A stretch of 55,351 bases of DNA from NCBI GenBank assembly GCA_016283195.1, contig JAEEML010000025.1:1-55351 (forward strand), read 5' to 3'. Positions 1-8,537 of this stretch are shown piece after piece. The position numbers were made by a program, and so were the translations under genes. The stretch's first letter is position 1, and every line of letters starts with the position of its first letter. The stretch comes from Deltaproteobacteria bacterium. GTDB taxonomy: Bacteria > JAEEML01. The notes under the pieces were generated by a model. It worked only from the letters and a program-made list of their open reading frames with translations. It ran no database searches and had not been told where the DNA came from.

Positions 1-223
1 ATAATACCGTTGAGCTCCGCTTCTTTAGCTGTCGCCGCTTCCTGAGTAGCAGTTAAGTTGTTATTCAGCTCATTAATGGATTCATCGCGCTCAGCGATAA
101 TGCCATTGAGCTCCGCTTCTTTAGCTGTTGCCGCTTCCTGAGTAGCAGTTAAGTTGTTATTCAGCTCATTGATAGATTCATCGCGCTCAGCGATAATACC
201 GTTGAGCTCCGCTTCTTTAGCGG
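1..223. repeat. 96-bp tandem repeat (32 aa coiled-coil unit), about 2.3 copies visible, may continue left of the window
   Basis: Units begin at 1, 97 and 193. Units 1 and 2 differ at 5 of 96 positions. Confidence 0.9.
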
Positions 224-1043
224 CAGCGGCAGATTCGGTATCGCTCAGAATAGTTTTGGTATCATTTAACTCGGTAGTTAAATTGGCAATTTTATCATCG
301 CGGGTAGCAATTTCGCTGGTGGCTTGATTACGCAACTGGTTAAAAGCCTGTTCAGCCATCTCCATCTTTTTGATGGTGTCTTGCTCTTTTTCGGCCAGAG
401 TATTTTGTAATTCGGCAATTTCGTTGTCTTTGGTCTCGCGCAAACTGGCTATATCGGCTTCAAGTTGCTCAATAGTGGCTTGGCGACTTTCCAAATCAGC
501 GGTAGTTTCTTGTCTATACGCGCTATAAGCAGTGCGCACCTGATTCAAATCATTTTCAATCGAGGCTATACGCGCATCTCTTGAAGAGAGCATTTGATCG
601 GCATTATCAAATTCGCGCTGTTTTACTTGCCAGATTTGCGCAATAATAGCCAGATCGCGTTCGCGCTCATGGAGTTTTTCACGCAGTTGTTGGATTTTGG
701 CATCCGGGCCATCAAGGTGAGTTTTGGCCGGACGCGGCGGCGGCGCACTGGTGTTCACTCCGCGCACTGAAGTAAAAACACGTTGCAAGAAGGCCAAATC
801 TTCGGCTGTTACTTCTGATTTTATAACAGAATCTTCGCCACCTTGGCGCCGCGGCGGTGGTTTGGGACCACTGCTGATAGGCGGCGGCACAGCCGGCCCG
901 GCGGGAATGGCTTCAATAGCCTCAATTTCTTCTATCTCTTCCAACTCTTCCGTGCCAGGCCGTGAGGGCTCCTCCTCTAAGTTATCAAGAGCGGAAAAAT
1001 CATCACCGGATAGTGCATCAAGTTCATTGTCAATGTCACTCAT
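1..1043 (-). CDS. Acidic/Pro-rich N-terminus followed by long coiled-coil protein (3' end outside the window)
   Basis: Reverse-strand reading frame from ATG at 1043 (MSDIDNELDALSGDDFSALDNLEEE...) open to position 1. Heptad-like E/A/L/N/Q-rich sequence (ELNGIIAERDESINELNNNLTATQEAATAK). Not in the supplied ORF list because it runs off the edge. Confidence 0.85.
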   Translation of the reverse strand, partial: MSDIDNELDALSGDDFSALDNLEEEPSRPGTEELEEIEEIEAIEAIPAGPAVPPPISSGPKPPPRRQGGEDSVIKSEVTAEDLAFLQRVFTSVRGVNTSAPPPRPAKTHLDGPDAKIQQLREKLHERERDLAIIAQIWQVKQREFDNADQMLSSRDARIASIENDLNQVRTAYSAYRQETTADLESRQATIEQLEADIASLRETKDNEIAELQNTLAEKEQDTIKKMEMAEQAFNQLRNQATSEIATRDDKIANLTTELNDTKTILSDTESAAAAKEAELNGIIAERDESINELNNNLTATQEAATAKEAELNGIIAERDESINELNNNLTATQEAATAKEAELNGI

Positions 1044-1083
1044 AAAACCACCTCTATTCTAGTTACTAATATCTTAGTGTTTC

Positions 1084-1512
1084 TTAATATTTATCTTCTG
1101 TCGGCTTAATAGCCAGAGCCTCAATAGCTATCTGGGCTTCGGCCGGCAGGGCAGCTACTCCGATGATGGATATAGCCGGAAAAGAGCCGGGAGCAAAATA
1201 TTTGTGCATAATTGGATATAGTGCTTTTTCGTTTTTAATATCAGTAAGATATACTCTGACTTGTGCTAGTTCGGTTGGGGCAAAACCGCCATCTTTTACC
1301 AGGTTAATAAGGTTATTGAGCACTGTTTCGGCCTGTTTGTTAAAATCCGGGCCGACAAGTCTCCCGGCTGTTACAAATGGCAGTTGCTGGCTGATAAAAA
1401 GCATTTTATCGGGGAGATCTGCCAATAAGGCCTGCGGGCCGACTCCCAAAGAAGGGGGAGTGCGCCGTGATTGTATTGCCTGATGTGTTTTGCTCTTGGG
1501 ACCTACTGCCAT
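1084..1512 (-). CDS. RidA/YjgF/UK114 family protein
   Basis: Family-like C-terminus (ISIIGVAALPAEAQIAIEALAI) and central LxNLxxLVKxGGF. Start moved to ATG 1512 (MAVGPKSK...) because GGAGG lies 5 nt upstream of it; the listed 1545 start is less likely. Confidence 0.8.
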   Translation of the reverse strand: MAVGPKSKTHQAIQSRRTPPSLGVGPQALLADLPDKMLFISQQLPFVTAGRLVGPDFNKQAETVLNNLINLVKDGGFAPTELAQVRVYLTDIKNEKALYPIMHKYFAPGSFPAISIIGVAALPAEAQIAIEALAIKPTEDKY

Positions 1513-1716
1513 CTTATCCTCCATGCAGTAAAAAACCGTGCGCATTATATTTTAAGAAATTGCGCTTGTCGATAGTCAGTAACGAGCTTTTTTGCTAAAT
1601 TGTGAGCCTCTTTTATGGCTGTTTTGAATTGTTTTTGCGAAAAACAATTAATCAGTGCTTGACATTTAACAGCACCGCTACTACTATTCCTGGCCGCAAA
1701 GGAGTGGAAAATAGCT

Positions 1717-2262
1717 ATGTTTTCCATATATGCACATGAAATCGGTGAAGAAGGCCTGGAGCACGAGGAAGAGCTCTCTTCTGAAGACCTCGCTGTTATT
1801 GCCGAAAATGACGTTGTTTATAAGCCTTTAGGCGGGTGGCTTAAAGTAAAATTAAGCCGCGTGGATGACTATATTCGGGTGAATGGCACTATAGAAGCTC
1901 AGGTTGAAGCTACTTGTGTGAGTTGCCTGGACACCTTTAAAGTAGAGCAAAAATTGCCTCTTGAGCTTTTTCTCTCTCCCGGCGAAGATATTGATGAAGC
2001 TTCAGCCGATGAAGAAGAAATTTTGGTTGAGGATGAAAAGAGCGGCATTGACCACTATAATCCTGAAGAACCGATAGAAATAGGGCGGATGGCTATTGAA
2101 CTTTTGTGTATCGCTTTGCCGATGCATCCGCGTTGTAAAGAAGATTGCAAAGGCCTTTGTCAGGAATGTGGGGCCAATTTGAATCACGAAACATGTAACT
2201 GTCGCCATATTGCCGACCCACGTTGGCATGCATTGGCGAATATTAAATTAGATAATAAATAA
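1717..2262 (+). CDS. yceD: DUF177/YceD family protein
   Basis: CVSCLDTF motif and C-terminal Cys cluster (CKEDCKGLCQECGANLNHETCNC), immediately upstream of rpmF. Confidence 0.9.
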   Translation: MFSIYAHEIGEEGLEHEEELSSEDLAVIAENDVVYKPLGGWLKVKLSRVDDYIRVNGTIEAQVEATCVSCLDTFKVEQKLPLELFLSPGEDIDEASADEEEILVEDEKSGIDHYNPEEPIEIGRMAIELLCIALPMHPRCKEDCKGLCQECGANLNHETCNCRHIADPRWHALANIKLDNK

Positions 2263-2290
2263 GCGTCATTAACGCATCTAGGAGGAGAAA

Positions 2291-2473
2291 ATGCCAGTAC
2301 CAAGAAGACGTAAATCACATGCTCGTAGCCGCACCCGCAAGGCGCATGACTTTTTAACCGCTGGCCGGGCGGTGACTTGTCCGCAATGTCAGAGCCCCAT
2401 GCGTCTGCACCGTGTTTGCATGGAATGTGGCTACTATATGCACAAACCGGTTATTGAAGTCCAAGAAAAGTAA
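2291..2473 (+). CDS. rpmF: 50S ribosomal protein L32
   Basis: MPVPRRRKSHARSRTRKAHDF...CPQCQ...CMECGYY; zinc-ribbon L32. AGGAGG upstream. Confidence 0.97.
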   Translation: MPVPRRRKSHARSRTRKAHDFLTAGRAVTCPQCQSPMRLHRVCMECGYYMHKPVIEVQEK

Positions 2474-2494
2474 TTATCTGATTTCATTAACAAA

Positions 2495-3028
2495 ATGAGC
2501 CATCCTGAAGCAGCCCCAGTTTTGGCAAAATTGCTCTTTGCTGTACTTTATAGCGATGAGAGTGAGTGCCAAAAAGCCAGGGAGCTGCTTGAGGAGGCTT
2601 ATGGCTCCATAGACTCCCGGAGCGCCCCCTATCCATTTGCCGATACTGATTATTATGCCGCGGAAATGGGTGAGGGGCTTAAGCGTATCTTTTTTGCCGT
2701 GGAAAAACTGTTTCCCCCGGAAAATCTGCCGTCTGTCAAGCATAATTGTGCAAAAATAGAACAGGAACTCAGCAATTCCGGTTGCCGCGTGGTGAATATC
2801 GACCCCGGTTATTTGGACCTTGGAAAATACGTGCTGGCCTCTTACAAACCGGCACCCACCAAACTTTACCTTGGTGCCGGTGTTTATGCCGATGTGACAC
2901 TCCTTTTTCAAAATCGCACATTTTCGCCGCTGCCCTGGTCTTTCCCGGATTTTAGAAGCGGCATTTATAATGAATATTTGCTAAAATTACGCTATGAATA
3001 TCGTCGCCAAAGAAGAGAATATTTGTGA
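2495..3028 (+). CDS. DUF4416 family protein
   Basis: 177 aa; PKLLFAVLYSDE-like start, NIDPGYLDLGKYVLASYKPAPTKLYLGAGVYADVTL and PLPWSFPDFRS..Y are typical of the family. Confidence 0.75.
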   Translation: MSHPEAAPVLAKLLFAVLYSDESECQKARELLEEAYGSIDSRSAPYPFADTDYYAAEMGEGLKRIFFAVEKLFPPENLPSVKHNCAKIEQELSNSGCRVVNIDPGYLDLGKYVLASYKPAPTKLYLGAGVYADVTLLFQNRTFSPLPWSFPDFRSGIYNEYLLKLRYEYRRQRREYL

Positions 3029-3056
3029 TTAATTACCGCTAAATATTGGAGTAATT

Positions 3057-4529
3057 ATGAATTATCATCCTCTTGTTTACGAGGTGCAGACCAGGTGTTG
3101 GCTACGTGAGCTTTCTCCTAAAAGTGAGCTTATCAGTTTGGCTAATGTGCCGGATGAAGCGCTTTCAGCTATAAAAGCCCAAGGTGCCGATTATCTCTGG
3201 CTCATGGGCGTCTGGCAAACCGGGAAAGCCGGGCGCCTTGAAGCGCTTAATCATCCTGATTTGCAGCAATCCTACCGTGAGGCACTGGCGGATTTTGTAC
3301 CGGCTGATGTGGTCGGCTCGCCTTATGCTGTGGCGGCTTACCGTGTCTCGCGTGATTTTGGTGGTGATAAGGCGCTTAAAAAATTTAGAGAACGCCTTAA
3401 AGTTCATGGACTTAAACTTATTCTTGATTTTGTTCCCAATCATGTGGCACTTGATAATGAATGGGTTGGTGAGCATCCGAATTATTTTATTGAAGGCATA
3501 GCCGATGATGCTGCAAATGGTCTGGGGCGCAAAGTGGCCACCAGGGAGGGCGAAAAGGTTTTTCTCCATGGCCGCGATCCGTACTTCCCACCCTGGACCG
3601 ATACTTTTGAGCTGAACTGGAGCGAGCCGGAGCTCATAAAAGAGCTCACTAAATTGCTTTTGCGCTTGGCTACCATGTGTGACGGTTTGCGCTGCGATAT
3701 GGCTATGCTGCTCCTTAAAAAAGTTTTTGCCAAGACTTGGGGGAGAGAAATTACCGGCACCGAAGAGCCGTGGCATAAACTCATAAGCGCAGTAAAAAAA
3801 GAGTTTCCTTCGTTTCTCTTTTTGGCCGAGGCCTATTGGAATATGGAGTGGGATCTCACAGAACAAGGCTTTGACTACGTTTACGATAAACGCCTTTATG
3901 ACCGCCTTTTGCACGGCGATGCCGCTTCTTTACGAGCGCATCTTTCTATGACGAGCGATTTTCATCGCAAACAGCTCCGTTTTTTGGAAAATCACGATGA
4001 ACCGCGGGCCGCCGGTGCTTTTTCTCTTGAGCGCCACAAAGCAGCTCTGGTTATCCTTTCCGGACTTCCGGGAATGTGGCTTTTGCATCATCATGAGGCC
4101 GATGGGGCGCAGATTAAATTGCCAGTGCAACTGGCGCGTTATCCTCATGAAGAAGTAAATCAAGAACTACATGAATTTTATCAAAAAATACTTACTATAA
4201 CCGCTAATATATCAAAAGGCTGCCGCTGGGTATTATTACCTGTGCGCAGGGCGTGGGAGGAAAATTACACCGCTTACCAATTTATTGCTTATGCTTTGAT
4301 TGCTGACGGCCAAATAAAAAATATTGTTGCCGTTAATTTTGCGGAGCGGGGCGGAGAGTGCTATCTTGATTTGGGAGAGTTTGAACTTTTGGAGAAAAAA
4401 TATAAATTATTCGATATGTTAGCTGGAGTAGAATATGAACGCGACGGTGACGAATTGCGCCAGAAAGGTCTTTATATTTCCTTGCCACCTTGCGGTTTCC
4501 ATTATTTTGCTGTTGTCTATGGGGATTAA
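3057..4529 (+). CDS. GH13 alpha-amylase family glycosidase
   Basis: LILDFVPNHVA, DGLRCDMAM (nucleophile Asp), FLAEAYWNMEW (acid/base Glu), FLENHDEPRA. Confidence 0.88.
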   Translation: MNYHPLVYEVQTRCWLRELSPKSELISLANVPDEALSAIKAQGADYLWLMGVWQTGKAGRLEALNHPDLQQSYREALADFVPADVVGSPYAVAAYRVSRDFGGDKALKKFRERLKVHGLKLILDFVPNHVALDNEWVGEHPNYFIEGIADDAANGLGRKVATREGEKVFLHGRDPYFPPWTDTFELNWSEPELIKELTKLLLRLATMCDGLRCDMAMLLLKKVFAKTWGREITGTEEPWHKLISAVKKEFPSFLFLAEAYWNMEWDLTEQGFDYVYDKRLYDRLLHGDAASLRAHLSMTSDFHRKQLRFLENHDEPRAAGAFSLERHKAALVILSGLPGMWLLHHHEADGAQIKLPVQLARYPHEEVNQELHEFYQKILTITANISKGCRWVLLPVRRAWEENYTAYQFIAYALIADGQIKNIVAVNFAERGGECYLDLGEFELLEKKYKLFDMLAGVEYERDGDELRQKGLYISLPPCGFHYFAVVYGD

Positions 4530-4548
4530 ACTGTGCTAGAAGGTACCG

Positions 4549-4577
4549 TTGACTCTTGGTTTTGAGACTCTCATAAG
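4549..4577 (+). promoter_or_regulatory. Candidate sigma70-type promoter for the beta-barrel/TPR/pseudokinase operon
   Basis: TTGACT (4549-4554), 17-nt spacer, CATAAG (4572-4577), 63 nt upstream of the ATG at 4640. Pattern match only. Confidence 0.35.
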
Positions 4578-4639
4578 AGTTCAAACATTGAGTAGCAATA
4601 GAGGCCTTGTTGGTGACGGTGCCTCGTTTGGGGTTATAC

Positions 4640-5503
4640 ATGAATTTAAGATTAACCGGTTTTTTCTGTGTGGCGGTACTTATTTCCATGCAGTTAGCTC
4701 TGCCTGCCCATGCCCAGACAGAGGAAGAGCTCTTAGGCGGTCTTCCTACTGAGGAACCTGCCGAAAATCCTGCTCCCAGAGCTTCCAAGGCCTCAGCTAA
4801 AGAAGATGAAAAAGCTGAAGCGGCGGAAGTGAAAGACGACAAAGCTGCCAACGATAAGGCCGAAGCCGCCGAGAAGCAGGAAAAGAAGAAAAAAGAAGAG
4901 CTTGAATCGCGCAAAGATATCATCAAAAGTGTGCAGCGCCGGCCTGTTTTGAAGAAACATCGCTTGGAGCTTAATGTCTTCGGCGCTATGACTATTAACG
5001 ATCCGCTCTATTTGACGTTTGCTTTACAAGGCAGCGCCCACTTCTTCTTGGCTGAATCGCTTTCAATCGGTGTTGGTATTGCTTACCTTTTTGATGCTGT
5101 TACTCTTGGCGGCGTGGCTGATGTGCGGCGTAGCGAACGCGCTGTTCCTTCGGTCTTTGAACGCCCGAATATGGCTGGCACCATCGAGATGACTTTTAAC
5201 CCGCTTTATGGCAAAGTGTCATTCCATAATGCTGCTATCGGTCATGTTGATACTTACCTTATCGGCGGCTTCGGCGGTGTTTTTAATTTTCACAAAACCG
5301 GGCGCCCTGCCGGTGTTATCGGCATTGGCCAGCGCTTTAATTTACTCAGCTGGCTCAATATTAAATGGGAACTACGCGATTATATTTTCAATGATACCAT
5401 CGAGAGTAATTATGGCACCAATTCTGATATTCAAAACTACTTCATGCTGAATATCGGGGTTGGCTTCTTTATCCCTCCAACTTTTTCTTATAAAATAAGG
5501 TGA
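4640..5503 (+). CDS. Outer-membrane beta-barrel protein, GltA/GltB (NfsA/NfsB)-like
   Basis: Signal peptide (MNLRLTGFFCVAVLISMQLALPAHAQ), charged linker, then barrel strands; followed by a paralogous barrel and a large TPR protein. Start set at ATG 4640 rather than 4607. Confidence 0.7.
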   Translation: MNLRLTGFFCVAVLISMQLALPAHAQTEEELLGGLPTEEPAENPAPRASKASAKEDEKAEAAEVKDDKAANDKAEAAEKQEKKKKEELESRKDIIKSVQRRPVLKKHRLELNVFGAMTINDPLYLTFALQGSAHFFLAESLSIGVGIAYLFDAVTLGGVADVRRSERAVPSVFERPNMAGTIEMTFNPLYGKVSFHNAAIGHVDTYLIGGFGGVFNFHKTGRPAGVIGIGQRFNLLSWLNIKWELRDYIFNDTIESNYGTNSDIQNYFMLNIGVGFFIPPTFSYKIR

Positions 5504-5514
5504 GGTGCAATAGT

Positions 5515-6396
5515 ATGAACCGTACACACCGTATTTATAATATAATTTCTTTGGCTACCTGTGCACTATTTTTGCTGGCAAGCCAAAATGCCGAAGCTCG
5601 CAGACGTACTCCCACAGCCAAACCGGCCGCCGCGGCAACAGTAGAAAGCCGTTCCGGTTTGGAAGGTGAAGAAGAACAGCAGGGCGAAGCAAAAGATCCA
5701 GCTGCCAGGGCTGAATCTGCCAGAGCCGATGAAGAAGCTGCTGCCGAAGTTGCCGAGAAAAAAGCCAAGACTTCTGTCGGTGTTCCGCTTTCTCAGCGCA
5801 TTAAGGCGGTTACCAGTCAATCGTTTATTCACAAAAAACGCTTTTTAATCGGGCCGGTTATCGGCACAACCATCAATGACCCGTTTTATGCCAGCTTGGC
5901 ACTTGGGCTGAATGCCGGTTTTTATGTTACCGAGCATTTGCTTATTGGTCTTAGCGGTGAATTTTTGCCGGTCAATGGGCCAACTAATCTGGTTAAAGTT
6001 GTGGGGCGTGCCGAAGGTAAAGAGGCCGCTCATTACTATGCCCCGATGTATTTTGCTTATGTGGATGTTAACTGGGTGCCTTTCTACGGCAAAATGTCCA
6101 TAATGGCCGAAGGCGTTTTGCATTATGATTTTTATCTTGTGGGCGGTCTTGGTATCGCCGGTATGCGCTCGACTGATGAAAATGTTGATTACCCGCCACT
6201 TAGTATGTCTGGTAAGTTGGGTATCGGCGCTCATCTTTTTGTTAATAAATGGATTGGTATTCGCGTTGAATTAACCGATCGTATCTCTTACGGCGCGCGC
6301 TACATAGGTGATGTACCTGGTAAAGAAGAGGCCAGTATACAAAATATTATTGGGCTCACTGTCGGCGCTGATTTTCTATTTCCCAGAAGCTGGTAA
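5515..6396 (+). CDS. Outer-membrane beta-barrel protein, paralogue of the preceding gene (GltB/NfsB-like)
   Basis: Signal peptide then A/E/K-rich linker; shares TINDPxYxxxALxxxxxFxxxExLxIGxxxxxL and FNPLYGK/WVPFYGK with the upstream gene. Start set at ATG 5515. Confidence 0.7.
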   Translation: MNRTHRIYNIISLATCALFLLASQNAEARRRTPTAKPAAAATVESRSGLEGEEEQQGEAKDPAARAESARADEEAAAEVAEKKAKTSVGVPLSQRIKAVTSQSFIHKKRFLIGPVIGTTINDPFYASLALGLNAGFYVTEHLLIGLSGEFLPVNGPTNLVKVVGRAEGKEAAHYYAPMYFAYVDVNWVPFYGKMSIMAEGVLHYDFYLVGGLGIAGMRSTDENVDYPPLSMSGKLGIGAHLFVNKWIGIRVELTDRISYGARYIGDVPGKEEASIQNIIGLTVGADFLFPRSW

Positions 6397-6408
6397 GTGA
6401 GGTTGGAT

Positions 6409-8523
6409 ATGTATATGAATAAAGCGGCATATTTCCAATTTCTGCGTATTGTGACTGTATCAGGGCTCGTAATGATCCCCTCTTTGGCTAAGGCTCAGGA
6501 TATGAGCGGCGATATGGGTTTTTCTCTTGACCTAAATGCCCCGGCCGGTGATAGCGGCGGCTTTGCTATTGATCTTGGCAGCGCCCCAAGTTCCGATGCC
6601 GGCAATAGCGGTGGTATCAGTATAGACCTTGGTAGCGGTACTATGGATGCCGGTAGTGATGGCGGCTTTGTTATCGACCTTGGTGATAGCGGCGATTTTT
6701 CCATCGGCGAAATAGATCTTGACTTTGGTTCCGGTGAAGAGGGCGATGGTCTTGATTTTGGCAGTATTGATATGTCTTCCATTTCCGAGATTAAGTCGGT
6801 GGAGCGGGAACAATACGAAGAAGCCTTGAAGCTTATGCGTAACGAGCGCTGGGAACTCGCTGCCGCCAAGTTCTTCCATATTTTAAATGATGATGCCTAT
6901 AAAGAGTTTTATTTTGAATCAGAATATCAATTGGCTAAAGCGCTCTATAAGATGAATCTCTTCCATCCCTCTTTGGAACGCTTTAAAGTGATTCTCAATA
7001 AAGGCCCTGAGCACCCGCGTTATAAAACATCCATTGAATGGGTTTTCTTTATTAGCCGTAAAATTGCCGATCAAAGCGAAGTTCTCAGAGAACTGGCTAA
7101 ATTCCGCAAAGTTACCTGGCCAAAGCAATATCGCAATGAGTATCGTTTCCTTTTGGCTAAGTATCTGTTTTCCCAAGCGCAAATTTTTGAAATTCAGCGC
7201 ATAAAAGACGAAGAAGCGGCAAAACGCAATAAAAAACGCCAAAAATCATTTGATTTCAAAGAGTTTGAAGAGCAACAGTCAGAAGATGACTGGGGCGAGA
7301 CCTTTGTTATTTCCACTGATGACGATGATGAAGATAATTCCTTTGATTTTGGTGAGATAGATCTCAGTGACGGTATGGTTTTTGATATAGAAACCGAAGG
7401 GCAAATGCGTGCCGAGACAGCTCCGTTGCCCACAACAGCTAAAGAAGCTATTGATTTAGCTTTGGAATTGCTTTCAAAAATTTCCGACAAGAGTCAGTTT
7501 AATGCCCAAGCACGTTATTTGGAAGGTCTTCTTCATTACCTGAGCGGCTCGCGCATGGATATTGAAACCAGTGTTAAATCTTTTGTGCAGGTTGTGCGTA
7601 TTTTAGATCCGCGTAAAGCTAAAAAGACTGACCCGGTTCTGCGGGAAGCCGCATTTTTGACACTAGCCAGAATTCACTATGAATTCCGCCAGTTTGACCG
7701 CAGTGTTTTCTATTATGATCGTATTAACCGCGATAGCGATGCCTGGCTCACCTCGCTTTTGGAATCCAGCTGGGCCTATTACCAACGCGGTGATTTTGAA
7801 AAGGCTTTAGGTAATCTTGTTACTCTGCATTCTCCGTTCTTTAATGATGAATATTTCCCGGAGTCCCAAATTTTGAGAGCTGTTATTTATTATGAAAATT
7901 GTCGTTTCCCGGAAACGCGTGAAATTGTTGAAAACTTTATGAAAGATGCCCGCCCGGTTTTGAAGTATTTGCAATCTTATGTAAAAGATAAACCGGATCC
8001 GGAAAAGCTCTATGAGCAAATTGATATGATGCTTAAATCAAAGCGCCGCCGCACTACCGATGAGCTGGCCAATAAAGTTATGCGTCTGGTGACTATGGAT
8101 CAAGATGTGGTTACCGCGCGTGAAAAGGTGGCGGAAATTGATAAGCAAATTGCTATATTAGATAAAAAATCCGATGATTTTAAGAGCACCAATATGTATG
8201 CTCAATTGATTGAGGAGCTGACATCTTTGCGTAAAGTGAGAATGCGTGAAGGCGGCCAGCTCTTAACAGAGCGTTTCAATAAAGAAATCAATGCCTTAAA
8301 GTCGCTTCTTTCTCAGGCTCTGAGTATTCGTATTGAAGTAAATAAACGTGAGCGCGAAATCATTCGTCAAAAAATGCTTGGTGAGGATGCTGGTGTTACT
8401 CAGCGTGCTTATGAGGCCTCTGTAGTAGTTGATGATGAACACCTTTATTGGCCTTATGATGAAGAATATTGGCGCGATGAACTTGGTACTTATGAATATA
8501 CTTTAAGCTGGGGTTGTAAGTAG
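6409..8523 (+). CDS. TPR-containing secreted protein, GltC/NfsC-like
   Basis: Signal peptide (..FLRIVTVSGLVMIPSLAKAQ), Gly/Asp/Ser-rich N-terminal repeats (GGFxIDLG), then TPR-like helical repeats; abuts the two barrels. Confidence 0.6.
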   Translation: MYMNKAAYFQFLRIVTVSGLVMIPSLAKAQDMSGDMGFSLDLNAPAGDSGGFAIDLGSAPSSDAGNSGGISIDLGSGTMDAGSDGGFVIDLGDSGDFSIGEIDLDFGSGEEGDGLDFGSIDMSSISEIKSVEREQYEEALKLMRNERWELAAAKFFHILNDDAYKEFYFESEYQLAKALYKMNLFHPSLERFKVILNKGPEHPRYKTSIEWVFFISRKIADQSEVLRELAKFRKVTWPKQYRNEYRFLLAKYLFSQAQIFEIQRIKDEEAAKRNKKRQKSFDFKEFEEQQSEDDWGETFVISTDDDDEDNSFDFGEIDLSDGMVFDIETEGQMRAETAPLPTTAKEAIDLALELLSKISDKSQFNAQARYLEGLLHYLSGSRMDIETSVKSFVQVVRILDPRKAKKTDPVLREAAFLTLARIHYEFRQFDRSVFYYDRINRDSDAWLTSLLESSWAYYQRGDFEKALGNLVTLHSPFFNDEYFPESQILRAVIYYENCRFPETREIVENFMKDARPVLKYLQSYVKDKPDPEKLYEQIDMMLKSKRRRTTDELANKVMRLVTMDQDVVTAREKVAEIDKQIAILDKKSDDFKSTNMYAQLIEELTSLRKVRMREGGQLLTERFNKEINALKSLLSQALSIRIEVNKREREIIRQKMLGEDAGVTQRAYEASVVVDDEHLYWPYDEEYWRDELGTYEYTLSWGCK

Positions 8524-8537
8524 TTTAGAGGTTTTTA

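Noticed and set aside
1-223. Repeat array considered as CRISPR
   Set aside because: Contiguous 96-bp in-frame protein repeats with no unique spacers.
1545-1727. 60-aa reverse ORF between the RidA-like gene and yceD
   Set aside because: No recognisable family and overlaps the yceD start; more likely the promoter region.
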